Below are positions 1 to 9,348 of a DNA stretch of 52,468 nt, piece after piece. The position numbers and the translations under genes were made by a program. The number at the start of each line of letters is the position of its first letter. The first letter of the stretch is position 1. The notes beneath the pieces were generated by a model that had not been told where the DNA came from, ran no database searches, and was given only the letters and a program-made list of their open reading frames with translations. The stretch is from Caulobacteraceae bacterium (lineage in GTDB: Bacteria; Pseudomonadota; Alphaproteobacteria; Caulobacterales; Aquidulcibacteraceae): positions 1-52,468 of the forward strand of contig WRPF01000015.1 of NCBI GenBank assembly GCA_009773335.1. Direction: 5' to 3'.

Positions 1-73
1 AGCGAGGCCGCGAAGCGTGATGCTTGTGCGGACGAGGGAGTGTGTCTGGATCAAACACAGGAGGAATGTGATG

Positions 74-166
74 AGGACCGCCGGCGCCCCCGCCGGCATC
101 CGGTGTTGAAACAGGCGAAAGTCTTTCAGGACGATCCACTTTGCCGGCGAGGGCGCCGGCGGTCCT
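74..166. repeat. REP-like palindromic element, copy 1
   Basis: A 93-base element whose two 25-base ends are inverted complements with one mismatch. The left arm starts AGGACCGCCGGCGCC and the right arm ends GGCGCCGGCGGTCCT. Two more copies lie at 44487-44588 and 45486-45577. The interior matches the reverse complement of the copy at 45486 closely, so these two are one subfamily in opposite orientation. It would form a long hairpin if transcribed. It looks like a dispersed extragenic palindrome or very small non-autonomous element. No RAYT-type transposase is seen in the window. Confidence 0.85.
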
Positions 167-228
167 GCTCGCCGACAGTCGCGCACCCCCCGGTGACAAT
201 CCCCGGCCCGGCCCCCTATATCCCCGCC

Positions 229-1323
229 ATGAACACCACCCTGAATTCTGGCCCCATCCCCGTCACCGTCCTCACCGGCTATCTCGGCGCCGGCAAGACG
301 ACCCTCCTCAACCGCATCCTCTCCGAGCCGCACGGCAAGAAGTACGCCGTCATCGTCAACGAGTTCGGCGAGATCGGTATCGACAACGACCTCGTCGTCG
401 GCGCCGACGAGGAAGTCTTCGAGATGAACAACGGCTGCATCTGCTGCACCGTGCGCGGCGATCTCATCCGCATCATCGCCGGCCTCATGAAGCGGAAAGG
501 GCGGTTTGACGCGATCATCGTGGAGACGACGGGGCTCGCCGATCCCGCGCCCGTGGCGCAGACCTTCTTCGTCGACGAGGACGTGAAGGCGAAGTCGTCC
601 CTCGACGCCGTGGTGACGGTCGTCGATGCGAAACACCTGCCGCTGCGCCTGAAGGATTCCAAGGAAGCAGAGGAGCAGATCGCCTTCGCGGACGTGGTGC
701 TGCTGAACAAGGTCGATCTCGTCAGCGCCGCCGAACTCGCTGACGTCGAGGCGGTGATCCGCCACATCAATCCGTATGCGAAGATCGTGCGGACAGAGCG
801 CTGCAACGCGCCGCTCGATTCAGTGCTCGGCCTCGGCGCGTTCGATCTCGCGCGCGCCATTTCCATAGAGCCGGATTTCCTCAATCCCGCGCACGGCGAA
901 GCGGGCCACGTCCATGACGAACACTGCGAAGACGATCACGGGCATGATCACGGGCACGATCATCACCACCACGATCACGATCATGACCACCGTCACCACG
1001 CCGCGCCCAGCGCGGTGCATGACGTGACGGTGACGAGCGTCTCGCTCTCCAGCGAAAAGCCCCTCGACGATCGCAAGTTCTTCGCCTGGTACCAGACGCT
1101 GCTTGCCGAGCAGGGCGGCGACATTCTCCGCTCCAAGGGCATCCTCGCCTTCAAGGACGAGGATCGCCGCTATGTCGTGCAGGCCGTGCACATGATGGCC
1201 GACGGCGATCACCAGAAACCCTGGCGCGCCGACGAGAAACGCCTGAGCCGCCTCGTCTTCATCGGCCGCAATCTCGACGCGCAAGCGCTGGAGAAAGACT
1301 TCCAGTCCTGCGTGGCGGCGTGA
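229..1323 (+). CDS. CobW/COG0523-family GTPase, probable zinc or metal chaperone
   Basis: This is a 364-residue G3E-family P-loop GTPase of the kind that delivers metal, often zinc, to client proteins. Visible features are the Walker A motif GYLGAGKT (residues 17-24), the metal-binding CxCC motif in NGCICC (C70, C72, C73), the base-specificity motif NKVD (160-163) and a very His/Asp-rich linker (about 222-257) before the CobW C-terminal domain. The reading frame is open further upstream to position 40, but that part is encoded by the palindromic repeat and a spacer, so the ATG at 229, just before the GTPase fold, is the start. It overlaps the following WD40 gene by four bases. Family and metal binding are clear; the client protein is not known. 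Confidence 0.93.
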   Translation: MNTTLNSGPIPVTVLTGYLGAGKTTLLNRILSEPHGKKYAVIVNEFGEIGIDNDLVVGADEEVFEMNNGCICCTVRGDLIRIIAGLMKRKGRFDAIIVETTGLADPAPVAQTFFVDEDVKAKSSLDAVVTVVDAKHLPLRLKDSKEAEEQIAFADVVLLNKVDLVSAAELADVEAVIRHINPYAKIVRTERCNAPLDSVLGLGAFDLARAISIEPDFLNPAHGEAGHVHDEHCEDDHGHDHGHDHHHHDHDHDHRHHAAPSAVHDVTVTSVSLSSEKPLDDRKFFAWYQTLLAEQGGDILRSKGILAFKDEDRRYVVQAVHMMADGDHQKPWRADEKRLSRLVFIGRNLDAQALEKDFQSCVAA

Positions 1324-2339
1324 GCCCGGTTCCGCTCGTCGACGCCATCGGGCGTTCGTTCGAACTCGGCGAGACCATCGTCGGCGCGCGCTGGATCGGC
1401 GATGTGGCGGTGTTCGCAGCCGGGGACGGCGCAGTTGCGGGCCACACGCTTGGCGAAGAGGTCTGGAATCGCGAAGGCGTCCACGACGGCGCGCTCCTCG
1501 CCACGTGCGCAGGCCTCGGCGACGATGTGCTCACCGCGGGCGATGACGGGCGCGTGGCGTCAGTCGATGCGGCCGGGCAGGTGAAGACGCTCGCAATCTT
1601 CAAGGGCGCATGGATCGAGGCGATCGAGGCGAGCCGGACCGCGAAACTCATCGCCGTCGGTGTCGGCAAGGAGGTCGTGATCCTCTCGCCAGACGGCGCC
1701 GAAAAGCACCGCTTCGCGCACGACGCGACCGTCACCGGCGTCGCCTTCGAGCCCAACGGCAGGCGCATCGCCGCCGCGCACTATAATGGTGTGACCATTT
1801 CCTGGGCTGGTTCGCCAGAGAGCCGGCGCAAGACGCTCGCCTGGAAGGGCGCGCACCTGTCGGTGGTGTGGACGGCGGACGCGAAGTTCCTCGTCACCAC
1901 CATGCAGGAGCAGGCGCTCCACGGCTGGCGGCTGCAGGACGGCCAGCATTTCCGCATGGCCGGCTACCCGGCAAAGATCCGCAGCGTGTCCTTCACCTCG
2001 GACAACAAGTGGCTCGCGACCGCCGGCGCGCAGGAGGTGGTCCTGTGGCCCTTCCAGGGCCCGAACGGCCCCATCAACCAGAGCGCGCAGGTGGCTGGCG
2101 AACTCGGCGTCCCATGCGCGGCCGTAGCGTGCCATCCGAACCGCGCCGTGCTCGTCGCGGGCGGCCTCGACGGAGAGGTGGCGCTGATGCCGCTCGGTGG
2201 CGGCAAGCCGCTGCTGGTGCAGGCGCCGGACGGCGTGCAGATCACCGCGCTCGCCTGGTCTGCCGACGGCAAGCGCCTCGCCATCGGCGCCGAGAGCGGA
2301 CGCGCGAGCGTCTGCGATTTTAGCGAAGCGCTGGGTTAG
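1320..2339 (+). CDS. WD40-repeat protein, partner of the CobW GTPase
   Basis: A 339-residue protein made almost entirely of beta-propeller repeats. Repeat units such as HDATVTGVAFEPNGRRIAAA, followed by GVTISW, recur with the usual closing aromatic residue. There is no signal peptide, so it is probably cytoplasmic and acts as a binding scaffold. The start is a GTG forming GTGA with the stop of the CobW gene, which implies translational coupling. A WD40 gene beside a COG0523 GTPase is a pairing I recall from other alphaproteobacteria. A joint role in metal handling is inference. A terminator hairpin follows. Confidence 0.85.
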   Translation: MSPVPLVDAIGRSFELGETIVGARWIGDVAVFAAGDGAVAGHTLGEEVWNREGVHDGALLATCAGLGDDVLTAGDDGRVASVDAAGQVKTLAIFKGAWIEAIEASRTAKLIAVGVGKEVVILSPDGAEKHRFAHDATVTGVAFEPNGRRIAAAHYNGVTISWAGSPESRRKTLAWKGAHLSVVWTADAKFLVTTMQEQALHGWRLQDGQHFRMAGYPAKIRSVSFTSDNKWLATAGAQEVVLWPFQGPNGPINQSAQVAGELGVPCAAVACHPNRAVLVAGGLDGEVALMPLGGGKPLLVQAPDGVQITALAWSADGKRLAIGAESGRASVCDFSEALG

Positions 2340-2364
2340 CCTTCAAAACAAAGTCCGAAACGAA

Positions 2365-2390
2365 GAAGGGGAGCCTTCCGGCTCCCCTTC
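2365..2390. terminator. Terminator hairpin between convergent genes
   Basis: An 11-base-pair stem (2365-2375 with 2380-2390) and a TTCC loop lie between the WD40 gene and the convergent TonB receptor. On the minus strand the stem is followed by a T-rich run, so it most likely ends the receptor transcript. It may also stop the plus-strand transcript. Confidence 0.75.
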
Positions 2391-2416
2391 CGTCGTTCTG
2401 GTCGTAACCTGAAGTT

Positions 2417-5257
2417 CTAGAAGCGCTTGCCGAGCGTGATGCCGTACGTACGCGGCTCAAGCAGGAAGGCGTTCGAGAACAGGCCCGAGGACTGGTCGGT
2501 CAGGTAGAGGTCGGTGACCACGTCGTCGTCGGCGATGTTCTTGACGAAGAAGTTGGCGTAGACGCCGGCATCTTCGTTCTCGAACCGCAGGGACGCGTTG
2601 ATCTGCGAGTAGCTGTCCAGCTGGTCGTTGGCGGCGTTGAAGATCCGCGAGAAGCTGTCGGCCTGGTAGAAGTAGTCGGCCCGCGCCGTCGCCGCCCAGT
2701 TGCCACCCATCTGCATGGTGTACTGAGCGCCGAACGACACGGTCCATTCCGGCGTGTTCGGCAGATCGTTGCCTTCCAGCAGGCGCTTGATGCCGTCGCC
2801 GCCGGCCAACGGGTCACCGCCGAAGCCGCGGCCGAGTTGGCAGGCGAAGGGCATCAGCGCCGGGTTGATGCCAGCGATCGCCGTGATCGCTGCGTTGGGC
2901 ACGATGCAACGCGCCGCCGTGGAGATCGTCGCGAGAGACGGCGTCGAAATGATGCCGACCGCCGCACCCTGGGCGCCGGCTCCGTTGGCGCCGGCGATGT
3001 CGGCGACAGTGACCTGACGAACCGTCGAGCCAGCGGGAACGGTGGACGACGTGAAGGTCGCTCCCGAAGCGCCAACTGTGCCGAGGAAGACGCCGCTCGA
3101 ATTGAACGCCATCGTCCGCGTCCAGCGCAACGCGTCGGAGACGCCGGTGTAGCCGGCGTTGCCGTTCGTCACGTTGATCGGGTCGACGAGGCCGCCGATC
3201 GAGTCGGTGATCTCGGAATTGAGGTATCCAAGGTTCAGGTCGAACACGAGGCCGTTCGTCGGCTCCCAGGTGAACTCGGCTTCGAGGCCTTTGATCGTGG
3301 CGTCGAGGTTGGCGTTCACGGAGGTCCGGTTGACGATCCGCGTGATCTGGTAGCCTTGGTACTCGTAGTAGAAGCCAGCGAGGTTGGCGGTCATGCGACC
3401 GTCGCCCAGAACGTTCTTCATGCCGACTTCGTAGGCGTTGACGAATTCGGGATCGAAGGTGCGTGCAACGCCGACGAAGAGGTTCGGATCGAACGGCGGG
3501 TTGATGCCGCCGCCCTTGTAGCCCTTCGAGTACGAGGCGTACCAGTTGGTCTCGTCGGTGAAGGGCAGCTGCGAGCTGTAGTTGAGCGTGATGCGGCCTG
3601 TGGTCTCGTCGAACGAAGCAGTCCGCGTGGAAAGCGGCACGCTTGAGCGCGGTACGCCCTGCAGCAGGGTCTGACGATCCTGGACAAGCTTGTCGTCAGA
3701 GGTGCGGCGCAGGCCGATCGTGAGTTTCAGGTCATCGGTCGGCGTGAGGTAGACTTCGCCGAAGAGCGCCGATGCCTCAAGGTGATAGAGCCCGGTGAAG
3801 TTCTCGTAGAAACTCTGTTCAAACGACAGCGGGATGCCCAGGCCGATGTTGATCGCTTCGAGTGAGTTCGAGACGACCTGATAGCGGCTGTCAGTCACCT
3901 CGCCATCAATCAGGATGTAGCCGACCGTGTAGTTCAGCCAGCCGTCGAGATCGGACGTCAGTCGGAATTCCTGTGTCCACGTCTCCGAGTTCGACGAGGA
4001 GTCGTCGAACGTGGCCAGATATGACTGCGTGCCTGTACGCGGGCCGGTGAACGGACCGGTCGGGTTGAACACGGTCGGACGCAGAGCCTGACCGCCGAAC
4101 GACTGGTTATAATCGACCTGCGAACTGATCTGGTTGCTCGCGATGCTGGTCAGTGACGTAAACGTCACCGGGCCGAAGTCCCAGTTGAACTCGAAATTCG
4201 CGAAGAAGTCCTCGACTTCGTGGTGCGGCTGGAACGTCAACGCAACCTGGCGGAGATCATCCGGGTTGTTTCCGGGGTTCGCGATGCCGGCCGCGTCTGT
4301 GAGAAGTGTCGGCTGGATCGGGCCGGCGCCGTCCGGATCGAAGCCCGGGAAGATCAAGGCGCCGAGTCCGCCGAGGGAGGCGGACGGATTCAAGGCATCG
4401 AATCCGAGACCTGTATTCAGGCAGCCTTGGCTGAAAGGCCATGGACGGTTGTCGCGGGTGCACAGCTGCTTGCCGATCCGCGAACGGTTGGAGTCTTCCT
4501 TGAAGTACTGGACCATCAAGCTCGCATCGACGTTGTCGGCGAGTTGCGCGAACAGCGAGCCGCGCACCGCGTACATGTCGCGGCCATCGACATCATTGCC
4601 ACTCACCACGTCTTCCGAGAAGCCGTCGCGCTTCGTGTAGAAGCCCGCGACGCGAGCCGCAAACGTGTCGCCCATCGGAATGTTGAGGTAGCCGTTGGTC
4701 TTGTAGGTGTTGTAATTTCCGTAGGTGCCTTCAAGACGGCCGGAGAATTCTTCCGGGACCGCCTTCTGGGTGATGACGTTCAGAACGCCGGACGAAGAGT
4801 TGCGACCATAGAGCGTGCCTTGCGGACCGCGCAGGACTTCGACGCGCTGGACATCGAAGAACTCGCCTTCGAAGATCGGCGAGTTGCCGACCGGCGCGCC
4901 GTTGATGTGGATGCCGACTGCGGCGTCGCCGGAGGTTGCGACCACCTTGGTGCCCACGCCGCGGATCGCGACGTTGGAGCCGGTGAAGTTCTGCTTGGAG
5001 AACTGGAAGTTCGGGATCGCGAGCTGGAGATCCTGCGCGTCGTTGAGCTGGAGCCGCTCAAGCCGGCTTTCGTCGAACGCCGAGATGGCGATCGGAACGT
5101 CCTGGATGGATGCTTCGCGCTTTTCAGCCGTGACGACGATTTCGTCGGTCACCCGGCCTTGTTCCTGTTCCTGTGCGACGGCCGGCGCGGCAACGCCGAG
5201 CGCGGCGAGGGAAACCCCCGTGAAGAACGCAAACGTCGAACGATTCTTACCTGACAT
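2417..5257 (-). CDS. TonB-dependent outer-membrane receptor
   Basis: A 946-residue outer-membrane receptor driven by TonB-ExbB-ExbD. It has a signal peptide (about 1-28, ending AVAQ), a TonB-box-like DEIVVTAEKR, a plug domain with the LRGPQGTLYGRNSSSG signature, then a long beta-barrel ending in phenylalanine (ITLGKRF). No carboxypeptidase-like domain precedes the plug, unlike the second receptor at 34179. A GGAGG ribosome site precedes the ATG. No sugar or iron regulator or enzyme lies next to it, so the substrate is unknown. Receptors of this type in the Sphingomonadales and Caulobacterales take up varied substrates, including glycans and siderophores. Confidence 0.95.
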   Translation of the reverse strand: MSGKNRSTFAFFTGVSLAALGVAAPAVAQEQEQGRVTDEIVVTAEKREASIQDVPIAISAFDESRLERLQLNDAQDLQLAIPNFQFSKQNFTGSNVAIRGVGTKVVATSGDAAVGIHINGAPVGNSPIFEGEFFDVQRVEVLRGPQGTLYGRNSSSGVLNVITQKAVPEEFSGRLEGTYGNYNTYKTNGYLNIPMGDTFAARVAGFYTKRDGFSEDVVSGNDVDGRDMYAVRGSLFAQLADNVDASLMVQYFKEDSNRSRIGKQLCTRDNRPWPFSQGCLNTGLGFDALNPSASLGGLGALIFPGFDPDGAGPIQPTLLTDAAGIANPGNNPDDLRQVALTFQPHHEVEDFFANFEFNWDFGPVTFTSLTSIASNQISSQVDYNQSFGGQALRPTVFNPTGPFTGPRTGTQSYLATFDDSSSNSETWTQEFRLTSDLDGWLNYTVGYILIDGEVTDSRYQVVSNSLEAINIGLGIPLSFEQSFYENFTGLYHLEASALFGEVYLTPTDDLKLTIGLRRTSDDKLVQDRQTLLQGVPRSSVPLSTRTASFDETTGRITLNYSSQLPFTDETNWYASYSKGYKGGGINPPFDPNLFVGVARTFDPEFVNAYEVGMKNVLGDGRMTANLAGFYYEYQGYQITRIVNRTSVNANLDATIKGLEAEFTWEPTNGLVFDLNLGYLNSEITDSIGGLVDPINVTNGNAGYTGVSDALRWTRTMAFNSSGVFLGTVGASGATFTSSTVPAGSTVRQVTVADIAGANGAGAQGAAVGIISTPSLATISTAARCIVPNAAITAIAGINPALMPFACQLGRGFGGDPLAGGDGIKRLLEGNDLPNTPEWTVSFGAQYTMQMGGNWAATARADYFYQADSFSRIFNAANDQLDSYSQINASLRFENEDAGVYANFFVKNIADDDVVTDLYLTDQSSGLFSNAFLLEPRTYGITLGKRF

Positions 5258-5555
5258 GCCCTAAATCCTCCCCTACGAGTCGCCGACATTGCGAGCGATC
5301 ACGACGCGTTTGCGCCTGTGCGGTTCATGCCGCCGCTCCCCACAATTGGGGCGCACGTGCAGCAATCCCACGTTGGGGCCAGTTCATGTCCCGGCTGGCC
5401 CAGTGTCAATAGCATGACGCCGCGTCAGCCGTGCTTCTCAGCCTCCTGCGGCCCGCAAGACACAGACTTTTCGCAGCCTCAGGGGCGCCTGGCCGTCCCG
5501 GGGATAAGGCGCGGTGCGGGGTGCGTACTGGCGGCGGAGGGGGTAGTATTGATCT
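5258..5555. other. Intergenic region between divergent receptor and queC
   Basis: 298 bases holding the promoters of two divergent genes. A short CCCC-N6-GGGG inverted repeat (5338-5351) is the only structure seen. No preQ1 riboswitch signature precedes queC. Confidence 0.5.
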
Positions 5556-6254
5556 ATGGAACGCGCCGCCGCCCTGGTCCTGTTTTCCGCCGGTCAGGAC
5601 TCCTCGACCTGCCTTGCCTGGGCGCTTTCGCGTTATGAGCGAGTCGAGACCGTTGGCTTCGCCTATGGCCAGCGGCACGCCGTGGAGCTCGACCAACGAC
5701 CTCGCGTGCTGGCGGCGCTCAGAGGCGTCGACCCAAAATGGGCGCTGCGACTCGGCGCCGACCAGGTCATCGACATCTCGACTTTCGGCGCCTTGGCCGA
5801 CAGCGCCCTGACCGCCGACCGGGCCATCGAGATGCAGGCCAACGGGCTGCCCAGCACCTTCGTCCCCGGCCGCAACCTCGTCTTCCTCGCCTACGCTGCG
5901 GCGCTCGCGTACCGGCGGGGACTGGGCGTGTTGGTGGGCGGCATGTGCGAGACCGACTATTCCGGCTACCCGGACTGCCGCCGGGAGACGCTCGACGCCA
6001 TGGAGCGGGCGCTGCAGCTCGGCCTTGACGCGCCGCTTGTCGTGGAGACGCCGCTCATGCGGCTCACCAAGGCTGAGACTTGGGGGCTGGCGCAGGCGTT
6101 GGGCGGCGATCCGCTCGTCGATCTGATCGTGGAGAGCACCCACACCTGTTATGAAGGCGACCGCACCCACCGCCATGCTTGGGGCTATGGCTGTGGCGCC
6201 TGTCCGGCCTGCGACCTGCGTCGCTTGGGTTGGGAGCAGTGGCGGGCTGCATGA
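5556..6254 (+). CDS. queC: 7-cyano-7-deazaguanine synthase QueC
   Basis: A 232-residue ATP-dependent enzyme that converts 7-carboxy-7-deazaguanine to preQ0 for queuosine tRNA modification. The N-terminal PP-loop reads FSAGQDSS (10-17). The usual motif is SGGxDS, so the second position is Ala rather than Gly. The C-terminal zinc site is visible as a Cys followed by CGACPAC. Length is normal for QueC. It overlaps queE by four bases (ATGA). queD and the tRNA transglycosylase genes are not in the window. The assignment is strong; the effect of the Gly-to-Ala change is unknown. Confidence 0.93.
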   Translation: MERAAALVLFSAGQDSSTCLAWALSRYERVETVGFAYGQRHAVELDQRPRVLAALRGVDPKWALRLGADQVIDISTFGALADSALTADRAIEMQANGLPSTFVPGRNLVFLAYAAALAYRRGLGVLVGGMCETDYSGYPDCRRETLDAMERALQLGLDAPLVVETPLMRLTKAETWGLAQALGGDPLVDLIVESTHTCYEGDRTHRHAWGYGCGACPACDLRRLGWEQWRAA

Positions 6255-6880
6255 GCTACGCGGTCAAGGAACTTTTCTACACGCTGCAGGGCGAGGGCAT
6301 GCAGGCGGGGCGTCCCGCGGTCTTCCTGCGGTTCGCGGGCTGCAACCTCTGGTCGGGTCGCGAGGAAGATCGCGCAACCGCCGTCTGCACGTTCTGCGAT
6401 ACCGATTTTGTCGGCATGGACGGAACCGGCGGCGGGCGCTTCGAGAGCGCGGAGGCGCTCGCCGCGGCGGTGGCGGCGTTGTGGCCGGGAGGCGGCGCGC
6501 CTTACGTCGTCTGCACCGGCGGCGAACCCCTGCTGCAGATCGATGCGCCGCTGATCGAGGCGTTGCACGCGCGCGGTTTCGAGATCGCGGTCGAGACCAA
6601 CGGCACGATCGCCGCACCCGATGGCATCGACTGGATCTGCGTCAGCCCGAAAGCCGATGCGGCGCTCGCGCAGATGCGCGGCGACGAACTGAAGCTGGTC
6701 TACCCGCAGACAGGCGTCGATCCCGCGCGCTTCGAGGCGCTCGCCTTCGATCATTTCCTGCTGCAGCCGATGGACAATCCGCAGCGTGTCACGAATGCGC
6801 AGGCGGCAGTCGCCTATTGTCTGGCGCATCCGCGCTGGCGGCTCAGCACCCAGACGCACAAGTCGCTGGGCATTCCGTGA
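6251..6880 (+). CDS. queE: 7-carboxy-7-deazaguanine synthase QueE
   Basis: A 209-residue radical SAM enzyme that forms 7-carboxy-7-deazaguanine, the step before QueC. The start is the ATG overlapping the queC stop; an upstream in-frame ATG at 6179 lies inside queC. The protein opens with [12 protein letters not shown], typical of QueE. Its iron-sulfur motif is the long form, a Cys, 14 residues, then CTFC (CX14CX2C), instead of the classical CX3CX2C. This form is known from some characterised QueE enzymes. The SAM-binding TGGEP motif follows. It ends seven bases before a convergent gene. Confidence 0.93.
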   Translation: MSYAVKELFYTLQGEGMQAGRPAVFLRFAGCNLWSGREEDRATAVCTFCDTDFVGMDGTGGGRFESAEALAAAVAALWPGGGAPYVVCTGGEPLLQIDAPLIEALHARGFEIAVETNGTIAAPDGIDWICVSPKADAALAQMRGDELKLVYPQTGVDPARFEALAFDHFLLQPMDNPQRVTNAQAAVAYCLAHPRWRLSTQTHKSLGIP

Positions 6881-6887
6881 AGACTGA

Positions 6888-7400
6888 TCAGCCTTTGGCT
6901 TGAGCGTGGTAGGCGTCGCCAACCTTGTCTGCGAACCGGCGCACCGCGCGGCGTGCGTCGGACCAGGTCCCGAGCGCCAGTGTGTTCAGGAGGTCCGTTT
7001 CGTACCAGTCGTAGCTGACCTCTCTCAGCACGCTGCCGTCGGCGGCCAGCAGGCGGGCGCGCAGCTCCGCGCCGCCGAGGCTCACGCTCCGGAAATAGTC
7101 GAGGCCGGGCTTGTCCCGGAGTTGCTCCAGCGTGGGCTTGGAGGGCTTCACGTCGACCAGCGTCGTTTCGATGGTGATCGGTCCGGCGTCGGCCACCGAT
7201 CCGCCGGCCTGACGCAGCTCGCTGGCGAGCGATTGCGAAACGGCTTCGCTGAGTTCGGCGATCTCGCGCGTACCGTATTCTTCCTCGAATTTCTTCTGCA
7301 GCTCCGCGTCGATCGCCAGCGGGCGTACGACGACGGGGTCGGCGGCCGCGCTCGCGGCGAAGGCGAAAGAAAGTGCGGCGGCTAGGGTGATGAGACGCAT
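6888..7400 (-). CDS. Exported protein of unknown function
   Basis: A 170-residue protein with a clear signal peptide (about 1-21, MRLITLAAALSFAFAASAAA) and no lipobox, so it is probably periplasmic. The mature part is mixed alpha/beta and contains a central region (about 60-130) that resembles the secreted DUF3313/DUF4410-type folds, but I cannot assign a family from the sequence alone. It lies on the same strand as the small lipoprotein gene at 7501 and about 100 bases after it. Expression and envelope location are likely; the function is unknown. Confidence 0.75.
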   Translation of the reverse strand: MRLITLAAALSFAFAASAAADPVVVRPLAIDAELQKKFEEEYGTREIAELSEAVSQSLASELRQAGGSVADAGPITIETTLVDVKPSKPTLEQLRDKPGLDYFRSVSLGGAELRARLLAADGSVLREVSYDWYETDLLNTLALGTWSDARRAVRRFADKVGDAYHAQAKG

Positions 7401-7500
7401 GGCGGACCTCCTGACGGGTGCGCCATCAGGAACCCAGTCCCGGCGGCGCGCAACTCACGCCTGTGTAATGTAGTGCAAGCCGTCCGTTCCGGCCAGCAGG

Positions 7501-7707
7501 TCAGCGACGATCGTCTTTCTTCTTGTCGTCATCATCGTCGTCGTCGCCGGGCGTGACGACATCGACCACCGCGCCGGTCGTCCGGACCGCGACTTCGGCA
7601 GTCGTGCCGACGACCGCGCCGACGGCCCCCACGGCGGCGGCGGCAAGGCAGCCCGACAGCAGGAGCGGGGCAAGCATGAGCAGGGCGAGAGCGGGAATGC
7701 GGCGCAT
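7501..7707 (-). CDS. Small lipoprotein with Asp/Lys-rich tail
   Basis: A 68-residue predicted lipoprotein. The signal peptide ends in the lipobox LLSGC, giving a lipidated Cys. The mature peptide starts with Ala/Gly/Val repeats and ends in a charged tail of seven Asp, three Lys and DDRR. The longer frame starting at 7758 would put 17 Arg-rich residues before the signal peptide, so the ATG at 7707 is preferred. Similar small Ala/Gly/Val lipoproteins are common in Caulobacterales and related alphaproteobacteria, but no function is known to me. The following exported-protein gene is on the same strand. Confidence 0.75.
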   Translation of the reverse strand: MRRIPALALLMLAPLLLSGCLAAAAVGAVGAVVGTTAEVAVRTTGAVVDVVTPGDDDDDDDKKKDDRR

Positions 7708-7904
7708 GAATCGTCTCCTGTTTCGGCGACGATGATCTTGCGCTGCGCGCCGTGGCAAGCCCCGCGCGCAGCGCGCCGGTCGCGCACGAGTCGCGACCGC
7801 ACGTTATTCGCCGACAAGAGACATTCGGTGCGCACGACGCGGTGCCTGAGCTCCGGCTGGCGACGGATTCGGCGCAGGGCGGCGTTTGTCGCCCAAGCGA
7901 GGGG

Positions 7905-9215
7905 ATGAACGAATCCGTGCGAACACTTGTGCTTTCAGCTGCCGTGGTAATAGCCGTTTTGTTTGCGGACCTGCCGGCGCAAGCTCAGGATCGCGTCGTG
8001 CTGCCAGCGGACTTCGCGCACGCGCAAGCGCGTGATGTCGCCCCGATCTTTGGTTTGGTGCATGCGGCCTCACAGACCGCCCCGTCCGACGCGCTGATCC
8101 GTACGCTGCATCCGCGCCATTGGCGCGCCGGCCGGCTCACAGCGGAGATCGCGCCAAGGATGCGCGCTGCGGGCGCCACGCCCGTGCAGGCGTTGTCCGA
8201 TGTCTGGGGCTATCCAATGGACGGGCGGCCGGCGCCCTTTGCCGACATGGCGGCGTTCAGCGCGCAGGTGCGCCGGCAGGCCGAGCTGCTCGGCCCGGAC
8301 GCGATCTACAGCGTCTGGAATGAACCCAACAGCGGCGCCTTCTGGGGCAATTGGTTTCCAGAGGGCCCCACCCAGACCCAGGACGCCGAGCGCCGATTGT
8401 ATGATACCTTCGAAGCGGCGTATCGCGCCGTCGAGAGCGTGCACGGGCAGGATGCGAAGATCGCGGGGCCGTCGATCAACGGCTACGATTTTGGGGCGCT
8501 GCGTCGTTTCATGGAGGCGATGCTGGTGCGCGGCGTGCGCGTCGATACGCTCGCCTGGCACGATTTTCCCACCACACTGGAAGGCGTCGAAGCGATAGAA
8601 GCCCATCTTCGCGAAGCGCGACGCGCCTTTGTCGAGGATCCGCGCTACGCTGCAGTCGGCGTGCGTCAGTTGCTGATCGAAGAATCCATGGCCAACGAGA
8701 CGCATTTCGCGCCGGGCGCCTTGATCGCGCATCTCTATCATGCCGAGGCCGGCGGCGCGGCAGGCCTCATGCGCGCCTGTTGGGACGAGCCGGCGCAGGG
8801 CAGGCGCCATGCAACAAGCAATTGCTGGAACAATTCGCTCGATGGCTTGCTGACGCCGCAAGGCGCGCCGCGCGCCGCCTATTGGGCGATGGCTGCTTAT
8901 GCCGCGTCCTCGCAGAACCGGATTGGTGCGCGTAGACTCGCGCCCGGACTCTATGCATTTGCATCACGTCCGACGGCGGGTCGCATCGTGGTTTTGATCG
9001 CATCCGCGCGGAGCACGCCGATCGCGGTTGATCTCCCGTCGCGTCTGGATGGAGCGCGCGTGGCGCGCTTTCCGTTGCGAGGAGACGGCCGCGCGGCGAT
9101 GCCAAGGCCGGCCTTCGCGACGACGCCGAACATTAGCGCCCTGGAGTTGGCGCCGCAGGAGGTTGTCGTGTTGGAATTCACTGGATCAAATGGACGTGAG
9201 GTTTTGCCGGAATAG
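7905..9215 (+). CDS. Secreted glycoside-hydrolase-like protein (clan GH-A, GH39-like)
   Basis: A 436-residue exported protein with a signal peptide (about 1-28, ending AQAQ) and a TIM-barrel glycosidase core. The WNEPN motif (138-142) supplies the expected acid/base Glu140. An EE pair (259-260) in LLIEESM is the candidate nucleophile. A small beta-rich domain follows (about 350-430), as in GH39 xylosidases. The start is the ATG at 7905 with GAGGGG before it; the frame is open to 7752 but lacks a signal peptide there. Substrate is not evident. It is convergent with rpoN and stands alone. Confidence 0.75.
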   Translation: MNESVRTLVLSAAVVIAVLFADLPAQAQDRVVLPADFAHAQARDVAPIFGLVHAASQTAPSDALIRTLHPRHWRAGRLTAEIAPRMRAAGATPVQALSDVWGYPMDGRPAPFADMAAFSAQVRRQAELLGPDAIYSVWNEPNSGAFWGNWFPEGPTQTQDAERRLYDTFEAAYRAVESVHGQDAKIAGPSINGYDFGALRRFMEAMLVRGVRVDTLAWHDFPTTLEGVEAIEAHLREARRAFVEDPRYAAVGVRQLLIEESMANETHFAPGALIAHLYHAEAGGAAGLMRACWDEPAQGRRHATSNCWNNSLDGLLTPQGAPRAAYWAMAAYAASSQNRIGARRLAPGLYAFASRPTAGRIVVLIASARSTPIAVDLPSRLDGARVARFPLRGDGRAAMPRPAFATTPNISALELAPQEVVVLEFTGSNGREVLPE

Positions 9216-9251
9216 ATCCTGACGGTCGGTTCTGGATGCGCCGTTCGCCCG

Positions 9252-9269
9252 GCCAATTTTTCCATTGGC
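9252..9269. terminator. Weak hairpin between convergent genes
   Basis: GCCAAT and ATTGGC form a six-base-pair stem with a T-rich loop between the glycosidase-like gene and rpoN. It is short and lacks a following T-run, so this is only a weak terminator candidate. Confidence 0.25.
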
Positions 9270-9348
9270 TGCTCAGGGCCACGACTTGCTCCCGCGCTTC
9301 AACGCTGCAAACGACCGGGGATATGTCGATACCTTCCGTTCCCGTCCG

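Noticed and set aside
40-228. N-terminal extension of the CobW reading frame to position 40
   Set aside because: The extra 63 residues are translated from the palindromic repeat and spacer and have no relation to the family; the ATG at 229 starts the conserved domain.
5258-5555. preQ1 riboswitch upstream of queC
   Set aside because: No conserved preQ1 aptamer sequence or A-rich tail could be found.
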